A DNA stretch of 64,000 nucleotides from Posidonia oceanica. Lineage: Eukaryota; Streptophyta; Magnoliopsida; Alismatales; Posidoniaceae. Numbering within the stretch: the stretch's first letter is position 1; each line of letters begins with the position of its first letter. The position numbers were made by a program, and so were the translations under genes. Shown piece by piece: positions 36,156-47,657 of this stretch. Location: assembly GCA_037176725.1 (NCBI GenBank), contig JAZBRS010000075.1:75704001-75768000 (forward strand), given 5' to 3'. The notes beneath the pieces are model-generated. The model made no database searches. It was not told the origin of the DNA and worked only from the letters and a program-made list of their open reading frames with translations.

Positions 36156-37367
36156 GGGAAAGGACTTGGCCGCTAGGAACAAGGAATGAGGGACGCGCTT
36201 GAAACACCAGAGGAGAGCAGTCGTACCGGGCTAGGGTACCTTGGGTAGCCAGACCCAAGCAAACCTCTAGCATGGTCACTTGCCAACCACTTCATGTCAG
36301 TCGGGCTACAAGTGCACAACAAGCAAGTGTCAGACACAGTTCCCGACTTCCCAGCAACAACAACAGCCGCAAAGGCCCCTAAGCCCGTCATCTTCAGCGC
36401 TCTTACAAACCCCGAGATGGCACTAACTCCTTCTCCCTGCTTAGAAGAAGTTCCAACCATCCTCAACGCTTCGATGAAGCCCGAGGAAGAAGCACCAACC
36501 TCCTACACGGAAGAGGTCCCTGCTGCTCTCCCCGTATCCCCTGAAGCTCCTTTATCTCCGGACATCCATACAAGTGATTCCTCCAGAACCTCAGCTGAAG
36601 GCGCTGAAGCAGAGGACTCCGACCCTGTCTGTGAGCTCACCTGCCTTTTCAACAATCTACGACCTTGTCCCCCGAAGCAAGATGGGACCAAGGCCATAGG
36701 TTAGACTCCCCAACCTCCGGACATTCAAGCAGGCGGCTCCCCTGGAACCTCTACGGAAGACACCAAAGCAGAGGACTCCAACCCCACCTGCAAGCTCTCC
36801 CACTTCCTTAGCAACCCACGGCCTTGCCCCTCTACGCAAGAAGGGGCCGAGGCCACAGACTGAACGCCTAATGGCGAACCGCCTCCATCGCAGAGGCAAA
36901 CCTAGGGGCAAACCCCCTACCCTTGTGAATAATTTCTTTCCAGCATTTAACTCTTGCATTTTGTTTTCGCATGATTTACTTTCTAGCAATTTTATTCCTA
37001 GTTTAGATAGTAGTGGGGAAGGTAAACGAGGGCAAGGCAGGGACGGCTTAACCGCCATCGTGTCCTCGCAAAAAGTATCTAATCACTCTACTAAGTGTGC
37101 AGGCCAGGATAGGAAGGAGCCGATCACCCAAACTGTAAAAGTGTGTCACTATACCACAGCATTGCCACAGGAGCTAGCTACGTCGCATGCCATCTTCCTG
37201 GTCGAAGAAGTGTCAAATATCATTGGCAAAAACACTGGAAACTATGAAGTCTTCGAGCTGGTGGATACAGAAGAGGACCCAGATGAAGAATCGGTAGACC
37301 CTGCCATCATCGAAGAAATGATGAAGAAATACGATGAGTAGACCAAGGCTGCCGCTGAAGAAACAGA
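36156..37367 (+). pseudogene. G-patch-like motif and variable linker before RT
   Basis: Directly after the TAG at 36153 the frame reads GKGLGR, a second TAG, EQGMRDALETPEES and RTGLGYL. This is the glycine-patterned (G-patch-like) motif that sits between protease and RT in Tat/Ogre elements. A Pro/Glu/Ala-rich linker follows (36294-36704) in which a CLFNNLRPCPP-like segment appears twice (near 36640 and 36810, LRPCP / PRPCPS). Then comes 36871-37341, with an acidic end DTEEDPDEESVDPAII. Several stops break it; no enzyme is encoded here. Confidence 0.6.
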
Positions 37368-38378
37368 GGAAGTCAATCTGGGCACTGAAGATGATCCAAG
37401 ACCAGTATGGATAAGCTCTGCCCTCAACTCAGATGAATGGACCAGAATGGAAAGACTACTCAAAAAGTATATGAAGGTACTGGCCTTCTCCTATGGAGAA
37501 ATACCTGAGCTTGATTCACTACTGTGGAGCATAGGCTCCCTCTCAAGCCAAGCGCTAAGATGGCGAAGCAAAAGCTCCAGCGTCTACGTCCAGACCTTGC
37601 TCTAAAAGTCAAAGAAGAGATAGACAAGCTACATAAAGCGAAGTTCATCAGAGTTGTGGTGTATTCAGAATGGATTGCCAACATAGTTCCAGTGATGAAG
37701 AAAGATTGCAAAGTGCACGTGTGCATTGACTACAGAAACCTCAATGAAGCATGCCCAAAAGACGATTTCCCTCTTCCGCACATAGACATCCTCATAGACA
37801 ACACTGCAGGCCATGAGATGCTTTCATTCATGGACGGTTTGTCTGATTACAACCAGATTAAACTTGCGAAAGAAGACCAGGAGAAAACTGCATTTACTAC
37901 TCCATGGGGGACCTACTGCTATGTAGTCATGCCGTTCGGATTAAAGAACGTCGGAGCCACCCATCAGAGGGCTATGATGGCAATCTTTCACGACATGATA
38001 CACGACTGCATGGAGTGCTATGTGGATGACCTGTTAGTGAAGTCAAAAATAAGAGAGGGACACTTTGAAGCACTAGAAAGAGTACTCTGGAGAGCAGACC
38101 AGTACAATCTCAGAATGAACCCCAAGAAGTGTGTCTTCGGGGTCACTGTCGGAAAGTTGCTTGGCTTCATAGTGACCAAAAGGGGCATAGAAGTGGATCC
38201 CACCAAAGCCAAAGCTATAACAGCCATGCCACCGCCAAGAAACATCAAGGAACTCAGAGGACTCATAGGGAGGCTACAGTTCATCCGAAGATTCATCTCT
38301 CAGCATGCGGAAAAGTGTAGACCATTCTATGTACTCTTGAAAGGCGGTATAGAATTCAAGTGGGATTACACCTGTTAG
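37368..38378 (+). pseudogene. Reverse transcriptase (Ty3/gypsy)
   Basis: It copies element RNA into DNA. The entry (EIPELDS, then after a frameshift near 37520 MEHRLPLKPSAKMAKQKLQR) leads to the RT core: KVHVCIDYRNLNEACPKDDF, LSFMDGLSDYNQI, TPWGTYCYVVMPFGLKN, and the catalytic YVDD at 38019-38030, followed by NPKKCVFGV and LGFIVTKRGIEVDP. The motif order and spacing are complete for the gypsy family. A TAG at 38376 separates it from RNase H, where the family usually has Gln. Confidence 0.92.
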
Positions 38379-39398
38379 AGGGCCTTCGATGAGCTGAAAC
38401 TCTACCTCCTCAACCCTCCAGTACTGACTGCTCCAGTCCCCGAGAGGCCATTACTACTCTACTTGGCCGTTACTGATAACTCCGTGGGTGTTGTCCTTGC
38501 ACAACACGATGAAACTGGGAGGAAGGAGAAAGCAGTTTATTACCTCAGTAGAACGTTCATCGAATATGAGAGGAAGTACTCCCAGATTGAGAGACACTGC
38601 TTAGCCTTAGTATGGGCCTCACAAAAGCTCAGACACTATTTTCTTGCACACAAAGTCTACTACTTAGCCAAGATGGACCCCATCAAGTACATGTTCGAGA
38701 AACCAGCATTGTCTGGAAGGCTAGCACAATGGCAAATGCTCCTTACTGAGTTTGACCTACAGTTCATCACCCAGAAGGCAATTAAGGGGCAAGCCATCGC
38801 GGACCAACTCGCCGGGCTACCTGTGTCAGAGTATCAGCCAGTGTCAATAGATTTCCCAGACGAGGAAATACTGGCAATCAATAGTGTCGTGCCACTCGTC
38901 AGAGAATGGACCCTCCATTTCGATAGAGCGCTTAATTCACATGGTGCTGGAATAGGGGCAACACTCCTCACTCCAGAGGGTGTCGTTCTCCCCACTGCAG
39001 CGCAACTACTCTTCTCAGCGAGTAACAACATTGCAGAATACGAGGCACTCATTCTCGGGCTCCAAATGGCTCTCGATCTAGGGGCAAGAAGGCTAAAAGT
39101 GGTTGGGGACTCACAGCTTGTCATACGGCAAGTCCTCAACAAATACAAAACCCTCTCGCCAAAGCTGCAGGAATACTGCAACCTGGCTAAAGCCTTACTG
39201 AAGAAATTTGACTGGGTTATATATGTGCACGCCCTTAGAAGCAACAACATCCTGGCAGATTCATTAGCCTCATTAGCATCCTCGCTCCCCTTCAGCTCAG
39301 GGACAGATGAGCAATCCATCATGGTGCGAAGAATCAGCACCCCAACAGTGGGGTCTGCCATCGAATGGGTTGAAGAACTCAGAGAGGAACTAAACTAG
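38379..39398 (+). pseudogene. RNase H plus second (archaeal-type) RNase H
   Basis: Two RNase H domains lie in tandem. The first (38379-38830) is the gypsy RT-associated RNase H: LLLYLAVTDNSVGVVLAQ, AVYYLSRTFIEYERKYSQIE, LALVWA, then the tether region GRLAQWQMLLTEFDLQF and IADQLAG. The second (about 38900-39300) has the archaeal-type pattern: WTLHFDRALNSHGAGIGATL, NNIAEYEALILGL, LKVVGDSQLVIRQV and ILADSLASLAS; its first position reads FDR where FDG is usual. This dual arrangement is diagnostic of the Tat lineage of Ty3/gypsy. The 311-codon ORF ends with TAG at 39396. Confidence 0.88.
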
Positions 39399-40711
39399 GA
39401 AAGCTTAATATGCATAGAGGTCTGTTATCAAGGAGCTACAGAAGTAAACGACGATGGCAACCCGTGGTATTATGACATATAGTACTATGTACAAGATCGC
39501 ACCTTCCCGGCCTATGCGACTCCTAAGGACAGAGAAGCACTGAGGAGGATGGCTACCAAATACTACATCAGAGCCAACACACTTTTTCAGAGAACGCCCC
39601 TAGGGATTGAACTCCGGTGTGTGGATACATCTGAGTCGGTCGAGATCCTCAAGGAAACACATGAGGGAGTCTACGGAGGCCACATCAACTCCCAGTTCAT
39701 GGCTAAAATGATCATCAGAAGGGGGTACTACTGGCCAACCATGGAAGCTGACTGCGCAAGTAAAGTCAAGCGATGCAAGAGCTGCCAGCTGCACGCCAAC
39801 AAGATCCATGCTCCGACTTCAGCGCTTCATGCTTTATCAACACCATGGCCTTTCTCCATGTGGGCCTTCAATGTGGTGGGACCTATCCATCAGGGAAAGG
39901 GTAACACTTTTATCCTGACGGCAACGGAATACTTCACCAAATGGGCCGAAGCAGAGGCGTTCGCAAACATCAAGGCCACAACCCTGTGCCGATTCGTACA
40001 GTGAAATATCATCACAAGGTTTGGGGTGCCTAAAGCCTTAGTAGTAGACAACGGACCAATCTTCATCTCAGAAGAGTTCAAGCGGTTATGCCGGAAATTC
40101 GGTATCACTCTACACCACTCTTCCCCATATTACCCGCAAGGGAACGGTCAAGCAGAAGCTACTAACAAAACCATAATCAAAATCATTAAAAAGACGGTGG
40201 AAGACGCTAAGGGATCGGATTGATTAGATAAGCTTGTTAATGCGTTATGGGCATACCGCACTACCATAAGGATGGCAACGGGTCAAACCCCATATGCTTT
40301 AGCCTTTGGTATGGAAGCGGTGGTCCCATACGAGATCCTGATTCCCTCATTAAGAGTTAAGATTGATAGGAGAATGTCTGCTGAAGAAAAGAGGCAAGCT
40401 TTACTCCTTCATTTGGAACTCCTTGATGAGAAACGGCTGGCAGCCGCCGAGCATACGCGTGTCTACTAACAAAGGTTAACCAAGGCTTACCAGAAGAAAG
40501 TAATCGAACGCAAGTTTAAAATTGGTGATCTAGTGCTTAAAGAAGTGTTGCCCTACAATAAGCCCCACCCTAAGGAAAAGTTAAAGCCAAATTGGGAAGG
40601 ACCCTACATAGTGGTTGCTGTATATCCAGGGAATGCTTATTGACTGTCCCATAGCGGAACGGATCTTCTTGACCCTTGGAATGCAATGCACCTGAAAAGG
40701 TACTACCCTTG
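39399..40711 (+). pseudogene. Integrase (broken; first catalytic Asp replaced)
   Basis: It would insert the cDNA into the genome. The zinc-binding HHCC part has HEGVYGGH and CKSCQLHANK (39660-39800). In the core, the first catalytic Asp is Asn (codon 39870-39872, in AFNVVGPI where D is usual). The second Asp (40047-40049, VVDNGPIF) and the Glu (40155-40157, GNGQAEATNK) are retained with 35 residues between them, the D-35-E spacing of retroviral integrases. The C-terminal part has KIGDLVLKEV and PNWEGPYIVV, ending NAMHLKRYYP. Stops at 40002 (TGA), 40221 (TGA), 40467 (TAA) and 40641 (TGA) break it. An earlier TAG lies near 39480. Confidence 0.88.
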
Positions 40712-42124
40712 ATCAGCATGTCTATATCATTAAAGAGACCTAGGCCCTAACACCAAGCCAAAAAAGGGAGAGACTCCCAAAGCCAATAGGAAGAGGAACA
40801 CCTGGGGAACCCATGCCTTGTCCTGTCTCCACATACACACCGCACGGGAAGGTAAGGAAAAAGTAGGCTCGGAGCAGAGGCTTAGAGTACGAACTGCTTG
40901 CCCAAGCAACTTAGAAGGCGTCAAGAAAAGACGGCGGCAAAAACCGCCCAAACAGAGTGGAAAGAAGGCAGCAAAGAAGCTGTCCAAGTAAGGAACCAAC
41001 GAAAAGAGACAGTAAAAGAAACTGTCCAACTAAAAGAGGTCAGCAAAGAGCTGTCCAAAGAGCGGAAAAGAGCATGGCAAAAGTTGTCTATACATCTAAA
41101 AGTATAAACCATAGAAAGATGCATTAAGGACTAAAGAAAGGCAAGCAGGAATCAAGGCCTAAGCCAAAACCGAGAGTCCACTAAATCCCGAAACTTCCCC
41201 TATCCTATTCTCACTAACAGGCAAGGAGTAAGCAACCCTAGGAGGTCAAGGACTGAAAAGGCCCAGGGAGTAGCAACCTAAGTAAGGATTGGTGTGTGGA
41301 CTGAAGTCTTTAAAGGGTGCAGGCATGACTCAAGGGACACACCCACAAATGTAAGGCCCACTCATCTGGTTGAAACGAACCCCAAGGCTAATGCTTAAAA
41401 TAGGTACTCATCTTTCCCCATTAGAAGAACTAAAAAACCAAAAAAATCATATAACCCAAAAAACCAAAAAAATCATATAACCCAAAAATCCAAAAAAAAT
41501 CATATAACCCCAAAAAACCAAAAAAATCATATAACCCAAAAACAAAAAAAAATCATATAATCCAAAACACCAAAAAAATTACAAAACTTAGAAAAAAAAA
41601 CCAAAACATCCAACCTACATACAAGTGAAAACTTAGTAAGTAGGAAAACCGGAGTTAATCTGGCCAATGATGCAACCATCGACTCACCAGGATTCGAAGT
41701 TAGCGTCCTACTCAAGCGTGTCCCACGGCTTGGGTGCGCTCTCTCAATAAAGACATTACTAGCATAATGATCTTTAGAGCATCCACGGATGACTCATAAT
41801 CAGCGTCTACTGGGCTCTGATTTCCATCTCTTTAGCTGAGGCCAGAAATTAATTCCCTCCACCCATTTAAAATAAACATGCATTATGCGCTTTGTTAATT
41901 AATTAACTTAGCCTAAATCTTTTCAGTTGACATGCTTTCTCTTTGATTGATTAGTTAACTTAGCCAAATCTTTCGCCAGGGGAGGTATGCTCATTGATTA
42001 CTAACAAGAAAAGTAAGCATGTGCAGGAAACAAAGCGAAAAAAAAAACCTTTCATATAAATATTCACAAGTACAGACTCTGCCAAAAGAAAAGTACAGAC
42101 TCTGACAAAAAGAAAGGTACAAGC
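40712..42124 (+). other. Region between pol and antisense gene 1 (no gene seen)
   Basis: Non-coding except for short ORFs, among them a Lys/Glu-rich one at 40898-41107 with repeated KE.. words that I take as incidental. It contains the minisatellite at 41432-41580 and, at 41743, AATAAA that could serve sense transcripts. Antisense gene 1 ends at its right edge. Confidence 0.6.
41432..41580. repeat. 26-27-bp minisatellite, five copies
   Basis: The unit contains CAAAAAAATCATATAACCC. The ATCATATAA words start at about 41446, 41472, 41499, 41526 and 41552. Confidence 0.85.
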
Positions 42125-44950
42125 TCAATGACCGGACTCACCGCTACCCTCACGTCCACCGCCTGGAGGCCTCAGCGCAGGCCGCACCACAGAAGACGTC
42201 GCTCCGCTCTGGCTCCTCTCCCAAGATGCCCTCAGTATAGAACGAACCATCTCAAGATGAGGAGAAGAGCGCGCCCTCGAAATCTGCTCAGTTGTCAGAG
42301 CCCTGGAATGCCCTGACCCCGCAGGAGTTGCAGCAACCGGACCAGGAATGTCAACATCAGGAACAACCACCGCAACTGTCGCATGAGCCTCCGCCAACTG
42401 TGCCTCCAACTCTTGTATCCGCTGGCTATGACCAGCGCTCAGCTGCAGTAAAGAAGACAGCAGTCCCAGAGTTAGAATGATTAAGCAAGAAGGCTAGCAG
42501 TAGTCAAATGTGCTCAAGTAGAAAAGGAGTTACCCTTCTTGTAGAGTCCGCCTCAAAACGTGCCTTGGCTGTCTCCCCCTCAGATGCCGCCACACGAGCC
42601 TCTAACTCCTGGATGCGGTTGTCACGCTCCCGCTCCACCTGACTAAGACGTCCCTATAACTCCTCAGCATGCCCCAAGGCATCGTCCAGTTGGCTCTGAG
42701 TAGGACCAGTGGCTGGAGGTGTATGGATCAGATCCATCATCGCCTGAATCTGCACAATAAAGCCATAAGACAGATATTTACAGGTACTTAAAGTAGGAAA
42801 AGGGCGGAAATACCTCTGAATCGTGAGCTCGGACCTCCTCAGCAAGCACGCCCTCGGCGTGGGAAGCGGCTGGACCTATGGTGGCAGTAGGGGTAGGCTC
42901 TACACTTGTTGAAGCACCCTCAGCCTGTATCAAAGCAAACACGACAATTAGACAAGCAGAAACAGGCACCAACAGCTAACGAAGGGAAACACTACTCACT
43001 CGTGCTCGAAGCTCGTCCATCTGGGACAGGAGCCCGTCCCTCTCCCTCACCAGCTCTGCCACTCTCAAGGAGTGCTCCTCCTGTTGAGTCCTGCACACCT
43101 CAGTCATCCCCTCTGAAGCGTCCATCTGCACAAACAAGGGAGATGCATAAGCAAGTGAACAAGCAAAAGGGCAGTCAAATAACACAACACCGGGGGGGAT
43201 TGCTTACCAGCTCCTCAATATGGCCGTGGGCAATCGCCAACTCACGACGAAGGTCGCCGATGCTCTCACTAGGACCAGTGCCCATCGGAACGTTGGAGCG
43301 ACCATAAAAGACGTCACGGTGGAAGACGATCAGGCGGCTAAACTCAGAATCAAACCAGGTCCTCCACGCTGCCTCTATCTCTATAGAACCACCAGAAAGG
43401 GGCTCTGTGCCACCCGAGCGCCAGTTCTCGAGCTGCTCTCCAAACCGCTGAGGAGCATCGCTCCGACCTCCTGAAATGGATCCCCGAGAGCAATCCGCAG
43501 GACCCAGCGCCGGAATGACCTACTGAAGGCCGAACTGTCGCAGAACGCGGCCCACCTGGATGTAGTGACATCGGAAGAGGCTAAAAAGCCAGCACTCCCG
43601 AAAGAACAAATGGGAACCACGCGCCACGGGCTCCTCATCAGCATGCTCACCCTCAGAGTAGGGTCTCCAGACAACCTGCAAGCACAAATCAGTCAGAAAC
43701 CAGTAAACTGTGCAAGAGAGAGGGATCTAAGAACTGAAACTCACCCACTCCTCTGGGAGGATCTCTAACAGGAAGCGGCCCAGATGTCTCATAGGACGAA
43801 TCCGCTCCAGAGCCAGCTGCACCTTGCTCCACCGCCGAGCCCGGGGAAACTCGATGGGACCATCTCCCGGCACTCTAGGTCGGAGGTACACGAAGTGTTC
43901 AAAGATCCAAGTCTATCACACAAAGCAATAATTCCAAGTCAGCAACAGTCAAACAAACAGAAGGCAAGCAAATAAATAAAGCACAAACCTGGAAAAGAGG
44001 CAGACAACCTGAAAGAGAGCGAGTCTGGCCCACAGCAAAAGACTCCAGCCGGGAGATCAAATAGACCAACACGGCTGAGCCCCAAGAGTACCTACCAATC
44101 CTCTCCACTTGAAGAAGGAGAGGAGCAAAACCGGCATGCAACATCTGAGAAGACGTGCCGAAAAAGAGCCTATGAAACAGGATGGACAAAAAGAGCCAAA
44201 GCTGCTGGTCCGTTATCTCTGGGGTCACCTCGTCAGCAAGAAGAAGGTCATCCAGTCGATCCTTTAGCCACTTGATGTTGACGCGTGTATGGAAGCGACC
44301 AGAAGGGGGAGGTCGTACACCATAACAAGCCTCAAGCTCAGCACTATAGTCAGGCTGCAAAGGCACTATCATAGGCTCTCTGTCAACCCTCAGACCCACC
44401 AACTGCACTACATCCTCCAGGGTAATCATCATCTCGCCTACGCGAAAGATGAAGCTGCCGGAACTCCTATTGTACCTCTCAGCGAAAGAAACCAGCAGTC
44501 CCAAGTGAATCTCGAAAGGCATGATCTCCAAGAAGTGGCCGAAGCCCATCCCTGCAAGTCTCGCCTGCTGGAACTCTGGGAGGTCGAGGTATGTCTCGTG
44601 CAAGTCAGCCTAGCTAGAGCGCGTCTGGCTCGACAGTGGCATCTGGCATAAAAGAAAACATTAGGAACATTAGTGACTTAATAATAATCAGACAAAGTAA
44701 CTTAATAAAAGCCAAAAGACACATAAAACTCACCTGTCCTATCTCTGCGAGCTCTACCACTATACAGGCTCTCCTGGGAGGAGAAGGGGACGCATCTGGA
44801 GCAGGAGCACCCCCGTCACCAACCTTAGGCGGGACAGGAGACGGCGCACGTGGCCACCTCGCCCGGAGCTTGCGAGGACGAGAGGAACTCGCCTCCGCAG
44901 TGGAAGGACCGGCCTCGTCCCTCCTCGTCTTAGCCTCCTCATCAGAAGTC

Positions 44951-46971
44951 CTGAAATGGTATCACAAGCAGAGCATAGTCAGATAAAACCATTAATTCTC
45001 TTAATTGTTTCCCTAAACGCTAAGTAATCCACGTAACCAACAAAAAGGGAAAGAAACGCATCACTTTAACTAACCAACTTAAACTTAAAATTTAATCCTT
45101 AAAAATTTCTTTAAAAAAGCCCATCTTTTTTTAACTAAACTCAACTCTTTTTAAACCCATCTTTTTTTAACTAAAATCAACTCTTTTTAATAAAACCCAT
45201 CCTTTTTAATCATCTTTAATAAAACCCATCCTTTTAATCAACTCTTCTTAAAACCCATCCTTTTAATCAACTCATCTTAAAACCTACCTTTTTAATCATC
45301 TTTAATAAAACCCATCTTTTTAAACTCTTTTTAAAACCTATCTTTTTAAACTCTTTTTTAAACCTATCTTTTTAAACTCTTTTTAATCAACTCTTTTTAA
45401 AACCTATCTCTCTAATCAACTCTTTTTAATAAAACCCATCCTTTTTAATCAACTCTTTTTAAAACCTATCTTTTTAATCAATCTTTTAAAAAATCAATCC
45501 TTTAAAATCAATCTTTTAAAAATCGATCTTTTTAAAGAAAATAAATCGATCTTCTTTTAAATCCACCTTCTTTTTAAATCCATCTCCCTTTTAAAATCCA
45601 TCTTTTTCCTCCTTTTAATCCATCTCCCTTTTAAAATCCATCTTTTTCCTCCTTTTAATCCATCTTCTTTTCCATCTTATTTTTAAGTCCACCTTCTTTT
45701 TAAATCCATCTCCCTTTTAAAATCCATTTTTTTCCTCCTTTTAATCCATCTTCTTTTCCATCTTATTTTTAAATCCACCTTCTTTTTAAATCCATCTCCC
45801 TTTTAAAATCCATTTTTTTCCTCCTTTTAATCCATCTTCTTTTCCATCTTATTTTTAAATCCACCATCTTATTTTTAAATCCACCATTTTTTTTAAATCC
45901 ACCTTCCTTTTAATCCATCTTATTTTTAAAATCCATCCTTTAAGATTTATCTTTTAAAGTTTTAAAAGATCATCTTTTTTTAAAAGAAGTCCAACTCTAA
46001 TATCCTAACTTTAAAATTAAAAATCCAACCCTAAACCAACTTAAACCTTTCACTAATCCATATAGGTAACAAAAATGTCATTTAACAAACCAATTAAGGA
46101 TTAACAACTAGATCCTTTTACATGTTTAACCCCCAAAATCAAATCTCCACATTTAAATTCCAAAAATTGGTTTTTTCTCTTGAATTTCTGGGAAAAATTC
46201 GCCATAACCTCCCCTATAATTTCAACCAAAAAATTTTATTTTCCTACAAATCGGCAACATACATACACATTTACACAAAAAAGACTGAATAACCATTCAA
46301 ATATCCATAAAAATGGATTTCCATTCACATTCCACACAAAATTTCCATTCACATTTCACATTTACCATTTCCATCTCACATTTCCATTCAACATAAAAAC
46401 TACCATTCACATCATCGTCATTTTAACATGACTTTAAATAACTAAATAACGGAATTGAATCTAAATGTCCACAACTAAATTTAAATATAAACTTCTGCAA
46501 CTAAACCAAATTGAGTTTAATCTAAATTCCACAATTAGGACTAAAAAATTCAGAATTTAAAAACAAAACTAAAAAATTCAGAATTTTAAAGTAAAAATAC
46601 TGAAATTTAAAACAAAACTGAAATTTAAAATTAAAGTAAAAACTGAAATTTAAAAAAGTAAAAACTGAAATTTAAAAAGAAAGTAAATACTGAAATTTAA
46701 AACAGAAAAAAACAAAAACAGAAAAACTGAAAATAAAAACGAAAACAGAAAACCTGAAAATAAAAACGAAAACAGAATTAAACTGAAAATAAAAACAAAA
46801 ACAGAATTAAACTGAAAATAAAAACAAAAACCGAATTAAACTAATTAAAACAGAAAAGTAAAAACAGAATTAAAACAAATTAAAACAGAATTAAACTAAT
46901 TAAACCAATTAATTAAAAACAGAATTAAAACAAACAAATAAAAATCAGAAAAAGAAGGGGAAGAATGCTAC
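44951..46971 (-). other. 2.0-kb low-complexity first intron of antisense gene 1
   Basis: It is bounded by GTAGCA (46971) and TTTCAG (44951) on the minus strand. On the plus strand 45060-46000 is pyrimidine/A-rich with degenerate CTCTTTTTAAAACC words, including an 86-bp tandem repeat at about 45620-45870 (units start near 45706 and 45792). The stretch 46540-46960 is A-rich, with AACTGAAATTTAAAA and CAGAATTAAAC words. No coding potential apart from a chance ORF at 46180-46431. Confidence 0.6.
45620..45870. repeat. 86-bp tandem repeat, about 2.5-3 copies
   Basis: The unit contains CCATCTCCCTTTTAAAATCC, then CCTCCTTTTAATCC and TCCATCTTATTTTTAA. Unit starts at 45706 and 45792 are exactly 86 bases apart. 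Confidence 0.8.
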
Positions 46972-47099
46972 CTTCGTCGTCGGCGAGACCCTTCGCTCGG
47001 GCAACCCACACTACCTCCCTCATCGCCGCTTGCCATCGGGGAGGAGGAAGGAGGAACGGGAGCCCCCACGCCGTCATCCTCCTTGTCGCTGCTGGCCAT

Positions 47100-47657
47100 C
47101 AGAGGGAGGAGGATAGAGGAACACCCCATGCCGGACGTCGCCGCACCACGCCGGGGCCCGCACCATGCTGGAGACGCCGCCAACTGGAGGGACATGTGCG
47201 CCGGAGAGAGGGGGGAGGAAGAAGAGAAGTTGGAAAGCTTCTGAAAAAAGGGGCAACGACCAGTTTTGGCTACTGGACTCGTAACCTGGTCGTCAGTAGA
47301 ATAGGCGACTCAGTCAGATGCCTCTTAGACAGGCGCCTCACCTAGCTCTTTGCACGTCGACTTTCCCGCCTCGATTTGAACCCTCTGAAGGGAGCGCGAA
47401 GCCAGTCGCCCTAAAAAGAGGCGACTCAGCAGGGCACCAGAAAGGATGGCGGCTAACAACGGCAGAAGGTTTCTATCCCTTAATTTCCCCTTAAAACACG
47501 AACTCATACATTAACAAACGACAAAATACAATTCAGAAGCTAAAATATAATTCAACCCAAAATGTAATTCAAAAAATGAAACATAATTCAACCCGAACTT
47601 AAACTTAAAAAATAAGACATGGTTCAACACAACTTAAAATTAAAATTCAAGACATAA
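47100..47657 (-). promoter_or_regulatory. Presumed promoter region of antisense gene 1, with GGCGACT modules
   Basis: It lies between the ATG of antisense gene 1 (47099) and the stop of antisense gene 2 (47658). It holds AGGCGACT (47303-47310), AGGCGCCT (47331-47338) and a perfect inverted repeat AGTCGCC-N9-GGCGACT (47404-47426). No clear TATA box is seen. The plus-strand ORF overlapping 46965-47345 is a shadow. That this is a promoter is inferred from position only. Confidence 0.45.

Larger units (their letters stand above)
42125..47099 (-). pseudogene. Antisense gene 1 of element A: nine-exon plant mobile domain protein with coiled-coil tail (three in-frame TAG)
   Basis: Exons read on the minus strand: 47099-46972, 44950-44734, 44642-43989, 43912-43745, 43675-43208, 43125-43000, 42924-42814, 42749-42534 and 42442-42125. 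Every intron is GT...AG (donors such as GTGAGT and GTAAGC), phases agree throughout and the total is 801 codons plus stop. Residues ~1-115 are a Ser/Pro/Arg-rich leader. A plant mobile domain follows (~127-390: SFIFRVGEMMITLEDVVQLVGL, then WLKDRLDDL and WGSAVLVYLISRLESF). The C-terminal half (~545-720) is coiled-coil-like (RDGLLSQMDELRAR, RIQELEAQLAEA). TAGs fall at residues 126, 441 and 656 (44610-44612, 43520-43522, 42654-42656). PMD proteins such as MAIN/MAIL1 act in chromatin silencing; the role here is unknown. Confidence 0.78.

Noticed and set aside
36156..37367. An additional gene or envelope-like ORF between protease and RT
   Set aside because: The sequence is a low-complexity Pro/Glu/Ala linker with a G-patch-like motif at its start and no membrane segment.
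38834..39361. 175-codon minus-strand ORF opposite the second RNase H
   Set aside because: Shadow frame of a well-supported domain; no intron-exon structure or homology, unlike the antisense PMD genes.
40898..41107. Lys/Glu-rich 69-codon ORF after integrase
   Set aside because: Compositional; weak internal repetition, no homology and no conserved context visible.
44289..44651. 120-codon plus-strand ORF
   Set aside because: It lies opposite to PMD exon 3 of antisense gene 1 and crosses its splice site; shadow frame.
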